Below, piece by piece: positions 13,301 to 24,378 of a stretch of 64,000 bases of DNA. Origin of the DNA: Drosophila pseudoobscura (lineage: Eukaryota; Arthropoda; Insecta; Diptera; Drosophilidae). The stretch covers positions 28,852,001 through 28,916,000 of the forward strand of contig NC_046681.1 in the NCBI RefSeq assembly GCF_009870125.1, written 5' to 3'. Both the position numbers and the translations under genes were made by a program. Position 1 is the stretch's first letter; every line of letters starts with the position of its first letter. The notes under the pieces are model-generated. The model saw only the letters and a program-made list of their open reading frames with translations. It had not been told where the DNA came from and searched no databases.

Positions 13301-16300
13301 AAGATCAGCCACTTTCGGTCGGGAGAATCAGACACAGCGAATATGCGATAATTGACGGCAAGAATGCCATCGCTCCACTCGTGGGAGACTGCATCGAACT
13401 GTCCGTAAAGTTGACCCATGGTAATGGCCTTCGGATTGATGACCGTATATATGGCTTTATTTTCGGAACCATCCTATGAAGTTTCGGGGAAATTGAATGC
13501 AACATCTAATTTAAATCAATATTTGCGCCCTTACCTTTTTCTCCATGCACTCAAGAGCCTCTGCTAGGACACGATATGTCGTAGACTTTCCTCCAAATGG
13601 ATAGCCCACCAGCATAAGTCCGTGCCGCACCACAATCATTTCATAGAGCTGTCAAAGACGGAAGAAGAATATATAGAAGAATACTTCAATCTTGTTCACC
13701 CACCTGTTGGACCTTCTCCAGGACAAATGGAGTGCACTGTTTGTTCTGCCTTTCGCATGCCCATTGGGTGCACTCATTAAAGAGCACGTAATCGGCTTCC
13801 GGCAATGTTACCCCCGGGAACAAATCAGATGTGATGCCCTGGAACAGGGGAATGTCCTGATTGAGGAACTTGGGCAAGTTGACATCTTTGATAGAGCGAA
13901 GGACGAGTATGTCCTCGTTCTCATTGCGATATCGTAGCTTTAGAGCGCCCGCTGCCTTCAGCACCGACTTCACAGCCCGCATGCCATAATCGTAGTGACA
14001 TTGAGTACTCAACTGCTCGGAGCACAGACGATAGGTGGCCACAATCTTCACAGACAGAGGTTTCGCCGTGAGGAAGCCATAGGAGTAGAGTTCTATCTCA
14101 GAGATGAGAGCGTAGTCCGGTACCATCATAGCAACAGAACGGAAGAGTGCCTAAACAGAAAAGAAGAAATTTAAACCAAGAAAACTCAAATCGAAAGATA
14201 AACCTTACCTTTAGGTTATCAGGCAATTCGGAACGACCAGCATAGCCAGGATTCATTGTGATGAACACGGCGCAAGTGGGATCCAGGGTCAGCGTGGTGC
14301 CCTCAAACACCAAAGTGGGACTGCCAGAGTTGATGCCCCGCTGGATGGTCATAATTTGCTGGGCCACGACCGACAACACCTCGAGATCGATGCGATTGAA
14401 CTCGTCGAAGCAAGACCAGGCACCACAAGAGGCCAGACCCTTGAAGAACTTGCCGAGAGCCAGGTAATCCAGGCCGTCCGAGCAGTTGAAGACCACACAC
14501 TGCTTTGCCACGGCCTTGGCCAGATCCTTGGTGGTCTCTGTTTTGCCAGTGCCCGCAGGACCTTCGGGGGCACCACCCAAATGGAGATTCAGGGCTGCAA
14601 ACAGGGTGCGATAGCAACGATCCGTCAGTGGGGTGACGACGAGTCGGGTGGTGTTGCCCAAATACTCATAGCCGTATGGCAGCGAGCAGTTTATCATCCT
14701 CGTGTCCAGGTTATTTTCCTCCCAGTAGTATCGCAGCTGGCACAGCCACTGGAAGTCCTGTAGATCCTCCACCTCCTTGTCCACGATGTCTGCCAGGACA
14801 TCTCGAGCATGCACATCCAGCACCACAAGGGCGCCCAGTGTGATGCGGTTCTGTGTGTTTAGATCGCCGCGGACCAGATCGACGATCTTGTTGATTTGCT
14901 GGATGCATTTTTGCAGATATTTGGCCAGGTTCCCCTTCGGGTCGTCACTCTCGAAGCACTCGGTGATCTCCAGCGTCCAGTAGGTCAGCGATATGGACTG
15001 CACACACTGACCCGGCCAGGTGAGCACCCACACATTGCGCACAATCTTCAGGTAGCTGTAGAAGGCCTCGGACATCTTGTGGTGTATGCTCTTCTTCATA
15101 TCGATCTCCAGTTCCAGCAGCCACTTCTCGACTTGACCGCGAGCCTTGGACGTTGAGATGACGTCCACCAGGACCACTTCCTCACGCTCCGAGGAGCGCA
15201 TGGCCGTCACATCCAATTCCTCGGTGAAGTTCAGCGTTGCAATGCCTTCGAAGCACTTCTTCAGATGTGGCTGGACTCGTGTAGGGTCCTTCGTCTCCGA
15301 GAGTATCTCCAGTAGCTCGTCGTTCGACAGGAAGAAGAAACGCGGGAAGTACAGACGCTTCTTCTCCAAATAGGCATTCAGCCCCTTCTGGATAATCTCC
15401 AGCAAGCTGTATGCCTTCTTCAGCTTGTCATTCATCTTGTCGATTTGCACAACGGTCATGACGCGTGGATCCGAGGCCACCTGCTTCATCAGCTCCTTCC
15501 ATATCTACAAGACAACCACAACCACAAAGAAAAGCAGTGGGATGCCAAAGTCTCTTAGGGATGGGGCACGGCACACACTCACCTTATCCACGGCACTAAA
15601 GCGTCGCCCCTCCTCTGGCATCTGTTGCTGAATGTCCGGACTACTGAATATGGGCTCCAAGTACATCCAAGTCGACTGCACCCGCAGCCATTCGTCCAGG
15701 ATCTCCTGCAGCAGCATGAGTTTGGCCTCCCACTTCCTGCAAAAGGCCAACAATGGTTAGCATGTGTGACTTGTGTGCCTCTGGCATTGACAGCTCAATA
15801 AATAGATGTAGAAGTTAGAGAAGAGTAGCGACAGGCCACGGCGACACTCTGATTGCACTGCAACACTCTTACACACCCAGGGGTAAGAATATTAACATTT
15901 TGTGGAATATAATAAGTACCTCCTTAATATCCCCACGCTTCCCAAGTATTGTCCTACTCCAAAAGAGCTCACAGAACCTCAAACATACTTACAGTATATC
16001 CGCCTCAAATGGCTTGATGTAGGGTGAACTCTTCATCGTCTGCGTCTTGATGATTTGATCGTCCAGCAGTATTTGTATGTCATCCACGGAAGACAGCTTA
16101 AAGGTTCCGGAGTCCCTGTGGGAGACATTTCAATTACAGTAACATGGACATGAACATAGTGCCTCCCCGCCCCTCCCTGCCACTGTGGTTACCTGTATGG
16201 CGAAATGGTAAACTCAACGCCCTCCCATTCGTTGACCATCTTGGCCATGGCTTTCTCCAGATTGTTCTCTTTGGTGGCACTCTCCGAAATGGCCTCGAAC

Positions 16301-19300
16301 TTGGGCACATACTCATCCAGCTGGTATTCGATAATCTTCTCGAGCGTCAGCTCCGGCGACACCTTAATGGGGAAGCCAATAATCTCGGACACTTGCTCCC
16401 AATGACGGGCCTTCATGCCCGGATTGCCCAATGTATTGATGATCGGCATGTGCTCACGGAAGGCCTCAATCTGCTCCTTAACGTCGAGTATCAATTGCAT
16501 TGTGGTGGGATGATCTCCCATTTGCTTCTCAAGCTTCTGGATGATACGATGGAAGTTGGACACATCGGTATCGATCTCGTCGGGATCGAAGGATCCCACT
16601 TGGGAGTGCATCCACAGGTCATATTTGTCCATAAAGTCTTGGCCGGCGTCAAAGAGATTCTTGTAGGGCTTCAATTGATCGTGGGCCTTCTTGCGCATCG
16701 GATACTGCGAGAGATCCCAGCCATAGGAAGTTTCCTCCTCGTTGATCTGATCGATAGTCTCCATGGCCTGAACCAGACGCTGATCCAGTAGGCTGGCCCT
16801 CTTCTTGTACCGCTGCAGCTGTTTGATGTCGCCCCATGTGTCGTAGGTCTGCACCTGCTCGTAGTAGTTCTGCAGTTCGCGCCGGAACAGGTCGATGCGC
16901 TTCTTCAGCAGCTCCTGGTACTCGATCATCTTCTCGGCTATGATGGCGCGGTGCTGCTCGAATACGGAGGGCAGCTTCAGGTACCACTGGAAGGAGTTGC
17001 TGTTGTTCTTGATCTCCAGCGGGGAGTATAGCGTATGATCCATTAGCCACAAAATTTCCCCCATATTGACCTTCAGACGGGCCTCCATCTCGGGCACGAG
17101 ATTCTCCTCTGCATGCACTACATAAGCCTTCAATTCCATAAGCTCTGCGGTGTCTTTCGGCACAGTCAGGGCCTTCTTTGCAATGGCATCGTATTCCTTG
17201 CCCAATCGGGAGATTCTCTGCTGCTGATCGGTCACCATTCGGGTGAGTAGTTCGTTCTGCAGCTGCCTCGCCAGTGTCTCAAGATGCAGAATGAACTTCT
17301 CGCGATGAAACTCGTACAGGCCCATGCGTATAACGCTCCACACTTCCCTAGCAATGCGATCCTCCTTCTCTTTGTACTCGTATACCATTTCGGCATACTG
17401 ATCGAAGGTGGCCTCGCCTTCCATAAAGTTGGCCACACGCTCCGCGTCGATTCCATTAATGAGATCGATGAACTGATCAAAGTCCTGCAGCCGCAGCTCG
17501 GGCCCAATGCGCTGTTCCTCCAAAAGGGAACAAATCCGGTTCTTTGTGTCCTGCACTATACTATCCGGCACGGCGGGCGTGAGGAACATCTTCTTGGATA
17601 TCACCAGATCCGTGTAGAGCTTGCTTTCAATCCGTGGCAACATGGTGACACTCATCACAATCGAATCGATGACACGTAGCAATTCGCTTTGGATCTTTGA
17701 AAAGCCCGGATTAAAGCTGATGGTATCCTCATCGCTAAGCATCACAGAGATTTCAAAGCCAGGATTTAGATGCTGTCGAGGGGATGGCACTTCATTAATC
17801 TATTCAACCTTACGAATTGCTCTTTACTCACCCCGAAATCGCAAACAAAGTCGGCATAGGCCTTCAGACTCCTGATGCAGATGTCCTCCAGCTGCTGGGT
17901 CATCAGTGCCGCCACGCAGTTGAAGAAACGCTTCACCAGGGTCACTCTTCTGATATCCGGCAACTGTCCGCGCTTGCTGGCCTTCAGCAGAGTCGAGTGT
18001 ATCTCCCCATACCATGTCTCATCCAGCATGGTCTTTACTGTATCTATATAAGTTCCACATTGGTACTGCCAGGCGAAAAAAACGGAACCAATTTGAAGGT
18101 GGATTGTTACGGTAATCCCTGCTCTAATCTTACCGCAAATCCGAACAATGTGTATGGGCCCTCAGCCTTGCTAAGCTCCTGAATGTCGACCAAAGTTTTG
18201 TTGATATATTTCACGCTCCACAGCTCCAAAATGCTGGCCACACTTCGATGTATGCTGAACAGCGTTTTCATCAGTCGATTGCGGTTCTCATCATAGCTGG
18301 AGGAGATAGGACGAGAGCGTGGCGTTAGTTGGCTATGCAAATTATCTGCTATCGTCTTCGCTAAAACTTTTCACTCGAGGTACTTCGTCACAGCCCATTA
18401 AGCATGGCAGGGAACCACAACCATTCCACAGCACCCACGCAACCACGCAACCTAGACGCCAGAGGCATTCTTAATGATGCCAAATGCTCAAAGGGCCATA
18501 AATTACCGAAGCGAACCTCACACGGCTGCGGGGCTTCCACACATATACATCGATATGCCGTCGCCCAATTTGCCAAGCGACCCACTTAGGAGCGCCTGAT
18601 AATGGTATTATGACATTAGACTTTGCTATAGCTAATAATATGAAACAATACATACATATATACAAAGATATCTAATATAAAGATGAGGTATGAAATGGGC
18701 TATACCGATTGCATATTAAATTACAAATTATTCATCCATTTCTCGCTCTCTGATGCGAATGCAAAGACCATGCTGTGAGAATCGGCTTACACGCACACAT
18801 TCAAACTCGCTGGTGCAAAGAGGCGAGAAAAGAGCTCCCAGAGGTCTAAAAGTTCTGTTGAGACATTTCGCTTTTATGAAGTGATACAGTTCATCTATGT
18901 TTATAGTGTATGGTTAGTGGTTAGATGCTATCGATCTACCTGTCATCTCGTTTCAGAACTCTTGCACATCGCTAGCCGACACAACTATAAACTATACCCT
19001 CAACATGCGGTGATGTATCCCACAAGAACCGCCCAGCCACACTTCCACCCACCCCAAGCGGCTTACTACTCAGTGTCAGAAACAAGTTCAATTCATTTTT
19101 AAGCATATCCTTTTTGCAATTTATGTCTCGCCCCCGTGCTCCCGTGCTCCTGCTCCTGACCAAATCCCAACCCAAAAACTCGCAGCAAGCAGCATCTTCC
19201 ATCTTCTCTGGGCTTCCCTCCTTCCGCCTCCCCTCCTCCAGCAACTTCCAGTCAGCTTACTGTTGCTCATCAAATGTCAAACCAATACACAGGAGGACTT

Positions 19301-21289
19301 AACTTTCTGTTGCCGCTGCTTTTGCTTTTGTTTGAAATACCCTTGAAGAGGTATTGATGAATTTTACAAGAAGTTTGCAACGAACGGAAGGACCTATGTG
19401 CGACCCCATTGTGGTTAGTCCTTATCCATCATCAAACTCGTATTTCTTAGTTTTAAATCTGTCTAATCCGTCTGAAACTTGACACGGAGTCTTAATCTTA
19501 ATCGTCAATTGTAAGCTGTGGTTAAGATCCAAGGATCTCTAAGAGTATCTCACGGTTCGACCCCCTTTTCTAGCCGTTCTTTAAATTTGTTGTTGCCTTG
19601 GCCCTGATGCTTTGGTACTGCTTTTTCCATTTCCGTGGCATTGTAGTTGAAAAAGTGCGGTTAAAAAGTTTTTGGCACGCCGCAAAGCGATTTCTCGCGT
19701 TTTCCCCATTGCAAGAAGCTTTTAATAATGTCGCGCGACTTTCGTTATTTTCACTCCCAGAGAGAGGCAGAAGGCAGGATCTCCGGGCAACTTTGTCAGC
19801 GTCAGCGTCTCTGTCACTGCCGGCGCAAATTGAGATGAGGTTATTTTCATAAGATTTCGCGCGTTGCCGCAACTCAAAGGGCGGCAATTCATTTCATAAA
19901 AATCCGATTGGGATTTTAATCCACAATGAAGCCAGCCAGCACACTTCCACACATGTGGGTGGTATCCAGATCCGGATCCGGTGTGCTCGAGTGTTTGTGG
20001 GGATGTGTGGATGTAATTGCATGTCAATTGCACGCTTCTTTTCGGAAAAGGGGAAGCCCCAACGCTCGCATTCAATTATGGCAACTTTTTCTTTCATTTC
20101 TACTTTTTTTTTGTGGCTCATTGTAAGCGCACGATTTACTTGCGGCTGGTGCGGGTGCTGCTGGGTATGGGTATAATTTATTTTAATTAAAAAAATGAAT
20201 CTCGCATTTTCAGAGGAAGGTCGAAGTTCATTTTCGATTCTCAATTCATGGCGAAAACTTATGAAATGAAAATAAAAGCTTTAGTCTTTTTAATCAGAAG
20301 AGATTATAGATCCTTTGTTCATTTCAAATATGATGATTTCCGATTTATGATGGGGAAATCTGGATTTATATTTCATATTTGGCATCGATCCCTTACGCGT
20401 TCAGCGTTTAAGTTTCTCATAAAAATGGTGCTTACCTTCTTTTTTTCCTTATAATTACGAAAGAAAACTCACCGAAAACGCCAATGATTTGTCAAAAGCT
20501 TCACTTCACGACGCTCTGGGGTTTCCAAAAATTTAGTGGCACCCTCTTTTGTCAGCCGATCGAGAGCCGTGTGACGTAGCACGTAGTCAACGACGGCCTT
20601 CTTCATGGCAAACACATAGTCCGCACGCACCTCGGCAATGTTCTCATTCAGAGCTGTTTGCCATTTGTTCAGGAACGCCGGCACCAGGTCCGTAATCCTG
20701 CAAAGAAAGATGGATACAACGGGAATGATATATTGCGAAACGGGTTCTCGCACCTCTTGAGGATCTTTCGGCTGAGCGGCGACACATGGATGGTGTCGAT
20801 GCCATGCTTGATGTAGTAATAGTAGCGCAGGGTCTCCTTCTCGTCCTTGTCGGGAAAGGGTATCTGACACTCGCCCACATGCTCCGCGTCCTGATCATCG
20901 TCCATGTGCAGAATCAACTCGACCAGTTTCCGGCGGAATAGCTCGCGCTCCACCCGCATCAGCATGTAGTTGGCTTTGCCTTTCCGCTCAGTCTCCGCTT
21001 TCTTCTCCTCCCGCTTGCGCCGTGCACGCTTTTTGGGGCAGAGTATGCTTTCGGGCAGCTCGGAGAGCATTTTCCCATCCAGTAGCCCACTCGTGCACTC
21101 CGGCATATTCAGTTCGTACCAGAGGCGCCGGGATTTGTACTCGGGATTGGCCTTCGACTGGAGGATACTCTGCAGCACATCCGGCTTTGGCCGGGTGTAG
21201 AGCATTTTGGACTTTTCGCATATGCGGCGGGCGCCGCAAATGGACGTAAAACTGGGTATATCCCGGTTGGGATTTTGTCGGTTCTGCAT
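1318..21289 (-). CDS. Dhc36C: Axonemal (inner-arm, single-headed) dynein heavy chain, 3'-partial
   Basis: This is a motor ATPase of ciliary and flagellar axonemes that slides outer doublet microtubules. About 3,847 codons are visible in 21 exons. In order they encode the N-terminal tail and linker (21289 to about 15500), AAA1 with P-loop [10 protein letters not shown] (near 14550), AAA2 with GYPFGGKST (13535-13648), AAA3 with GPTGTGKS (near 12430) and AAA4 with GVGGSGRQS (near 11270). The antiparallel coiled-coil stalk with the microtubule-binding domain is in 9514-10353, then AAA5, AAA6 and part of the C-terminal domain. The start codon at 21287-21289 lies 10 bases after a 5'UTR splice acceptor. 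The last 200-250 residues are missing and should lie left of base 1. The family is certain. The DNAH7/DNAH3/DNAH12-like class and the symbol rest on the overall sequence and on neighbours known from polytene region 36C. Expected expression is in sperm and ciliated sensory neurons (family knowledge). Confidence 0.87.
3425..4451 (-). other. Dynein intron, about 1.0 kb
   Basis: Lies between exons that join as ...RSLFER and DKLLFSLIL. The middle is AT-rich, with a short (caagt)n-like run near 4251-4269. I see no coding sequence or RNA gene in it. Confidence 0.6.
5458..9085 (-). other. Largest dynein intron, 3.6 kb, with simple repeats
   Basis: Joins exons 9086-9451 and 5170-5457 in phase. It contains a TA/CA-rich stretch (6268-6306), a GGCACTGGCTGT-type repeat (6430-6470), a CTG microsatellite near 7832-7852 and many low-complexity open frames. 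None of these frames has convincing coding character. No nested gene is identified. Confidence 0.6.
18297..20472 (-). other. Dynein 5' intron, 2.2 kb
   Basis: Separates the second and third coding exons. It holds pyrimidine-rich tracts around 19130-19260 but no recognisable gene, tRNA or repeat family. A large intron near the 5' end often carries control sequences, but I cannot show that here. Confidence 0.55.
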
Positions 21290-21407
21290 GTTGCGGTCTG
21301 TAACAAGAAGCGAATTTGAATTTACATTTAAATTATAACCGGTTCATGAGGAAAGTGGTGGTTGTAGTCTTCGCTAGTTGCTGGGTGGCAACGCCGGCTT
21401 GCAATAG

Positions 21408-21426
21408 TATCGATAGCAATCAGCTG
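21408..21426. promoter_or_regulatory. DRE plus E-box core-promoter motifs between the dynein and mEFTs genes
   Basis: TATCGATA (21408-21415) is followed by CAGCTG (21421-21426). These match the DNA-replication-related element (WATCGATW) and Ohler motif 5 (AWCAGCTGWT) used by housekeeping Drosophila promoters. They lie in the divergent intergenic space, about 120 bases from the dynein start codon and 410 from the mEFTs start codon. The assignment to either gene is inferred. Confidence 0.5.
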
Positions 21427-21832
21427 TCGAACACATGATACCCGGCTGCTGCCTTGCCACCACCAACACCCACAAAATTGTGCAACCCGGAAAATTATAA
21501 ATTTCTTTTTAAAATTACTTCACTTAGTTTAGGTTAAAACATCGACTTACCAGTCGTAATTCTATTGCAGCACACAAAATTGTTTATTTAGTACGCGCCG
21601 CAACGCGATTTTTTCGGCTTTTATTTTATCCGAGCATACGAGAACGTGTTGAAAACAAATGCAAATGCCACACGTTTCCTGTTTATTTTGAATTGATTTT
21701 GGAAAAGTCGGAAAAACAAGCAACCGGCGTTGCCCATAGCAGCAGCCGGCCCAGAGCAACAAGTCACCCCATACCATACCCCTAGGTCTCTACCAGAAAA
21801 AAAGTAAAAGAAAAATCAAATAAAAACCTGCA

Positions 21833-22926
21833 ATGTTGCTACAAAAGTTCTACATGCGTGCCCTGCACACCACGCGAATGGTGTATGCCAGTGGATCAGG
21901 CGCCGGCCTGGAGAAGAGTGCCCTGTCCGCCCTACGCAAGAAGACCGGCTACACATTCGCTAACTGCAAGAAGGCCCTGGAGTTGCATAACAACGATGTC
22001 AGTGAGGTGAGTGCCCAATCATCCAGAACTCTATTCTCGCAGAGATTTTAATACCAGTCTCTCTCGCTTTTTGGAACAGGCGGAGAAATGGCTGCATGCA
22101 CAGGCACAGAGTCTCGGCTGGACCAAGGCAACGAAAATGGCAGATCGTGCCACTGCCCAGGGCCTCGTTGGGGTTCTTGTACGCGGCAATCTGGGCGCTA
22201 TGGTGGAACTCAACTGTGAGACCGATTTTGTGGCACGCAATGATGTCTTCAAGCGCTTCGTGGACCATGTCGCACGGATCTGCCTGCAATACACGGAAGC
22301 TATCGAATTTGACGGAGATCTCTGGAAGGTAATTATACATTCCTGTTTTTTGTTCATCTTTCGTTTGCTAACACTTCGAACCTCTATTTTATCAGCTTGG
22401 TTACGAATCAGAGGCTTTGAGGAATCTTCCTACGGATAAAGGCCGCAATTTGGGCGATCATTTGGCCCTACTTATCGGCGCCGTGGGGGAGAATGCCACC
22501 ATCAAGCGAGCCATCTGCTTTAAGGCCAAACATGACATTAATTTGTGCGGCTATGCACATCCAGCACCCACCAATGTGGGCACCACTGACGACACCACAC
22601 AAGTGGGCAAATACGGTACCATTATGGCATTCCGTTCCGACATTAAGTATCCGGACTATGAGTTCCAAAAAAGCATTTGCCAGCAAATTGTGGGCCTGAA
22701 GCCAAAGAAGATTGGTGAATACGACAAGGACAAGCCGGTCGAGAACAAGGACGACGAGACGTGCCTCATTCATCAGGAGTATCTGTTGGACGCGGACAGA
22801 ACTGTCGGAGAAATTCTCAAGGAGCACGAGACCACTGTTGTCGACTATCAGCGGTACGAGTGCGGCGAGGCGACCAAGGGCAATCTCGACGAAATTCTTC
22901 GCTCCCGAGAGCAGAGTAGCAATTAA
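21833..22926 (+). CDS. mEFTs: Mitochondrial elongation factor Ts
   Basis: Guanine-nucleotide exchange factor that recycles mitochondrial EF-Tu in organelle translation. Three exons (21833-22006, 22080-22328, 22396-22926) are joined in phase 0 by introns of 73 and 67 bases and give 317 residues, normal for the insect protein. The first 20 or so residues are basic with hydroxyls and no acid, as in a matrix-targeting presequence. A UBA-like segment follows ([19 protein letters not shown]), then the hallmark EF-Ts core motif ETDFVARN in exon 2. Exon 3 carries the C-terminal dimerisation half. The start codon follows an A-rich leader. The neighbours are dynein heavy chain on the left (divergent) and an uncharacterised gene on the right. 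Confidence 0.93.
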
Positions 22927-23634
22927 ATAGATCTAAAACCAGACGACTGTAGCATACAACATTGTTATACACCAAACATAACATTACACACACAAACCAT
23001 GATTGTTAGACCGAAATTCTGGACAAAATTTGCATGCTGAGTAAGAACAATAACTACCACGAACCCAAAGTGTACTTTGAATACCATGAGTCATGGCAAA
23101 AAATTGGGGTAACATGCTGGCGTGCGCCTGCGCAACACGGGAAGCACGCTTGAGCGCCTTCCGCCGGCAGCAGCAGCACTAGCAGCAGAAGACTGGACAG
23201 TAGAATGAACTGTTTATGAACGTGTTTTGTTCTGTAGCCGGTAATTATCAGCACGTCAGCCAAAAAGGGGAAAAGAGCCAAACAGGTATTGGACGATCCT
23301 GGACGTGGACCGCCACCACAAGTTCAATGAGCCCTTCAGGTCACGTGTGGCGTACATATGAAGCTGGAAATCAATGTTATATGAATTTCGAATCTCTTGA
23401 TGTAAAAACAAGAATTCCATGGCTGGATAAAGTTGGATACGATTCTATGCAATATAATAGCGTTGTGTCATTTGCCATTTGTGTCATTGCCAGCTTGAAT
23501 CTGAAGCGTACTTCGCAACCTTTTTTCCGAAATGTCAAATTTTTTCAGTCGGGTACGTTTTTTTTTCACATTTCATTTAGTCTGCTCGAACTGAAAGATT
23601 AAATTACGCATAATTTACGAGAAATACGAAAAAT
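22927..23634. other. Intergenic between mEFTs and the 247-residue gene
   Basis: Apart from the candidate peptide exon there is nothing firm here. The stretch holds the mEFTs 3' end and, on its right, the leader of the next gene. The leader includes T-rich runs at about 23540-23570. Confidence 0.5.
23054..23209 (-). CDS. Candidate exon of a small secreted Cys-containing peptide
   Basis: After a possible acceptor (ending at 23210-23212), the minus strand reads a leucine-rich hydrophobic segment (FILLSSLLLLVLLLPAEGAQ) that looks like a signal-peptide core. A short mature part follows with C-F-P-C-C and one later Cys, and a TAG ends it at 23054. No in-frame ATG exists in this open frame, so a separate first exon would be needed; I could not find a convincing one. 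The CTG-rich composition could also give a leucine run by chance. Treat as a hypothesis. Confidence 0.2.
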   Translation of the reverse strand, partial: FILLSSLLLLVLLLPAEGAQACFPCCAGARQHVTPIFCHDSWYSKYTLGSW

Positions 23635-24378
23635 ATGGACCTAGAATCGTTTCGCTCAAAGTATAGCGATCTAACAGTCACCGCTTTGCCTCCTGGCGGA
23701 AAGAAGAAGGAATCAACGAAGGCCAACGAAGAGGACATCAAGATGGCAACTGTGGAGGAAAAACCGCCACGCGTTGAGATTACTCGTGTAACATCTGGTA
23801 ATGGCACTGCATACGGACCCCCCACATCAACTTTTTTAGGCGGTTCCTCATCGTTCTCTGCTGGCGGACCAGCACACGGACCCAGCTCTGGAGTATTTGC
23901 ATCGAACCACCGCGGCGGTTCTATATTGGAACCATCCCCATCGACCCCTGCTGACGGGTCTGGCTCCTTGCGCACCCGATCGCGGCAGCAGACTGCCGCC
24001 GCCTTGGCCTACGCCTGCGAGTACAAGCAGGTGATGGCTAAACTGGATTACACGAAGTTCATGCAGGCCAAGCTGAAGCAGCTGTCCGCATCGCAGGGCC
24101 AAAATAACGCCGGAGCAGCTCACAATAGTGTGATGACATCGGAGAAAATCGTCGTTGCCGACGAGGATGTCCAAGGGAACATTGTGGACACATTTGACAA
24201 TCTTATGTCCGTTGTGGGGAAGATGAAGGCCGTTTTGAACCCCACCGTCATGGGGATGCGGTTCGCCTCGGAGCGTATGCTGCATGAGATAACCAATGCC
24301 CGTCTCGTGGTCAAGACGGGTCAAATAATTCTAAAGCGCGAAGAACTGGATACTTCAGTTACTCCCTCCGACGAGTGA
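23635..24378 (+). CDS. Uncharacterised conserved-looking 247-residue protein
   Basis: Single-exon frame from ATG 23635 to TGA 24376-24378. The ATG is preceded by an A-rich fly-type leader and codon use is strong. The first 120 residues are low in complexity, with Lys/Glu, then Gly/Ser/Pro segments that look disordered. The C-terminal 130 residues are helical, with a segment from LRTRSRQQ through QAKLKQLSAS and a second amphipathic stretch (NLMSVVGKMKAVLNPTVMGM) ending near LKREELD. I see no catalytic motif, signal peptide or membrane segment. The helical second half with heptad-like spacing would suit a small coiled-coil subunit of a complex, but I do not recognise the family and give no name. 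Confidence 0.75.
   Translation: MDLESFRSKYSDLTVTALPPGGKKKESTKANEEDIKMATVEEKPPRVEITRVTSGNGTAYGPPTSTFLGGSSSFSAGGPAHGPSSGVFASNHRGGSILEPSPSTPADGSGSLRTRSRQQTAAALAYACEYKQVMAKLDYTKFMQAKLKQLSASQGQNNAGAAHNSVMTSEKIVVADEDVQGNIVDTFDNLMSVVGKMKAVLNPTVMGMRFASERMLHEITNARLVVKTGQIILKREELDTSVTPSDE

Larger units (their letters stand above)
1318..21289 (-). other. Dhc36C: Exon map of the dynein heavy chain gene
   Basis: Exons read from GT-AG sites with phases checked, 5' to 3': 20754-21289, 20473-20697, 18134-18296, 17832-18065, 16193-17772, 15993-16115, 15583-15736, 14209-15504, 13704-14150, 13535-13648, 11960-13473, 11093-11879, 10838-11020, 10417-10763, 9514-10353, 9086-9451, 5170-5457, 4692-5107, 4452-4630, 2048-3424 and 1318-1690. 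All joins keep frame. The donor at 10837 was chosen over a later GT because it gives the conserved [13 protein letters not shown] join in AAA5. The least certain join is 2048 to 1690, where the product has an unusual insert and a possible 18-base exon lies between. The final visible exon ends in phase 1. Confidence 0.78.

Noticed and set aside
19540..19575. GGTTCGACCCC resembling a tRNA B box
   Set aside because: No A box at the right distance and no cloverleaf arms could be folded around it.
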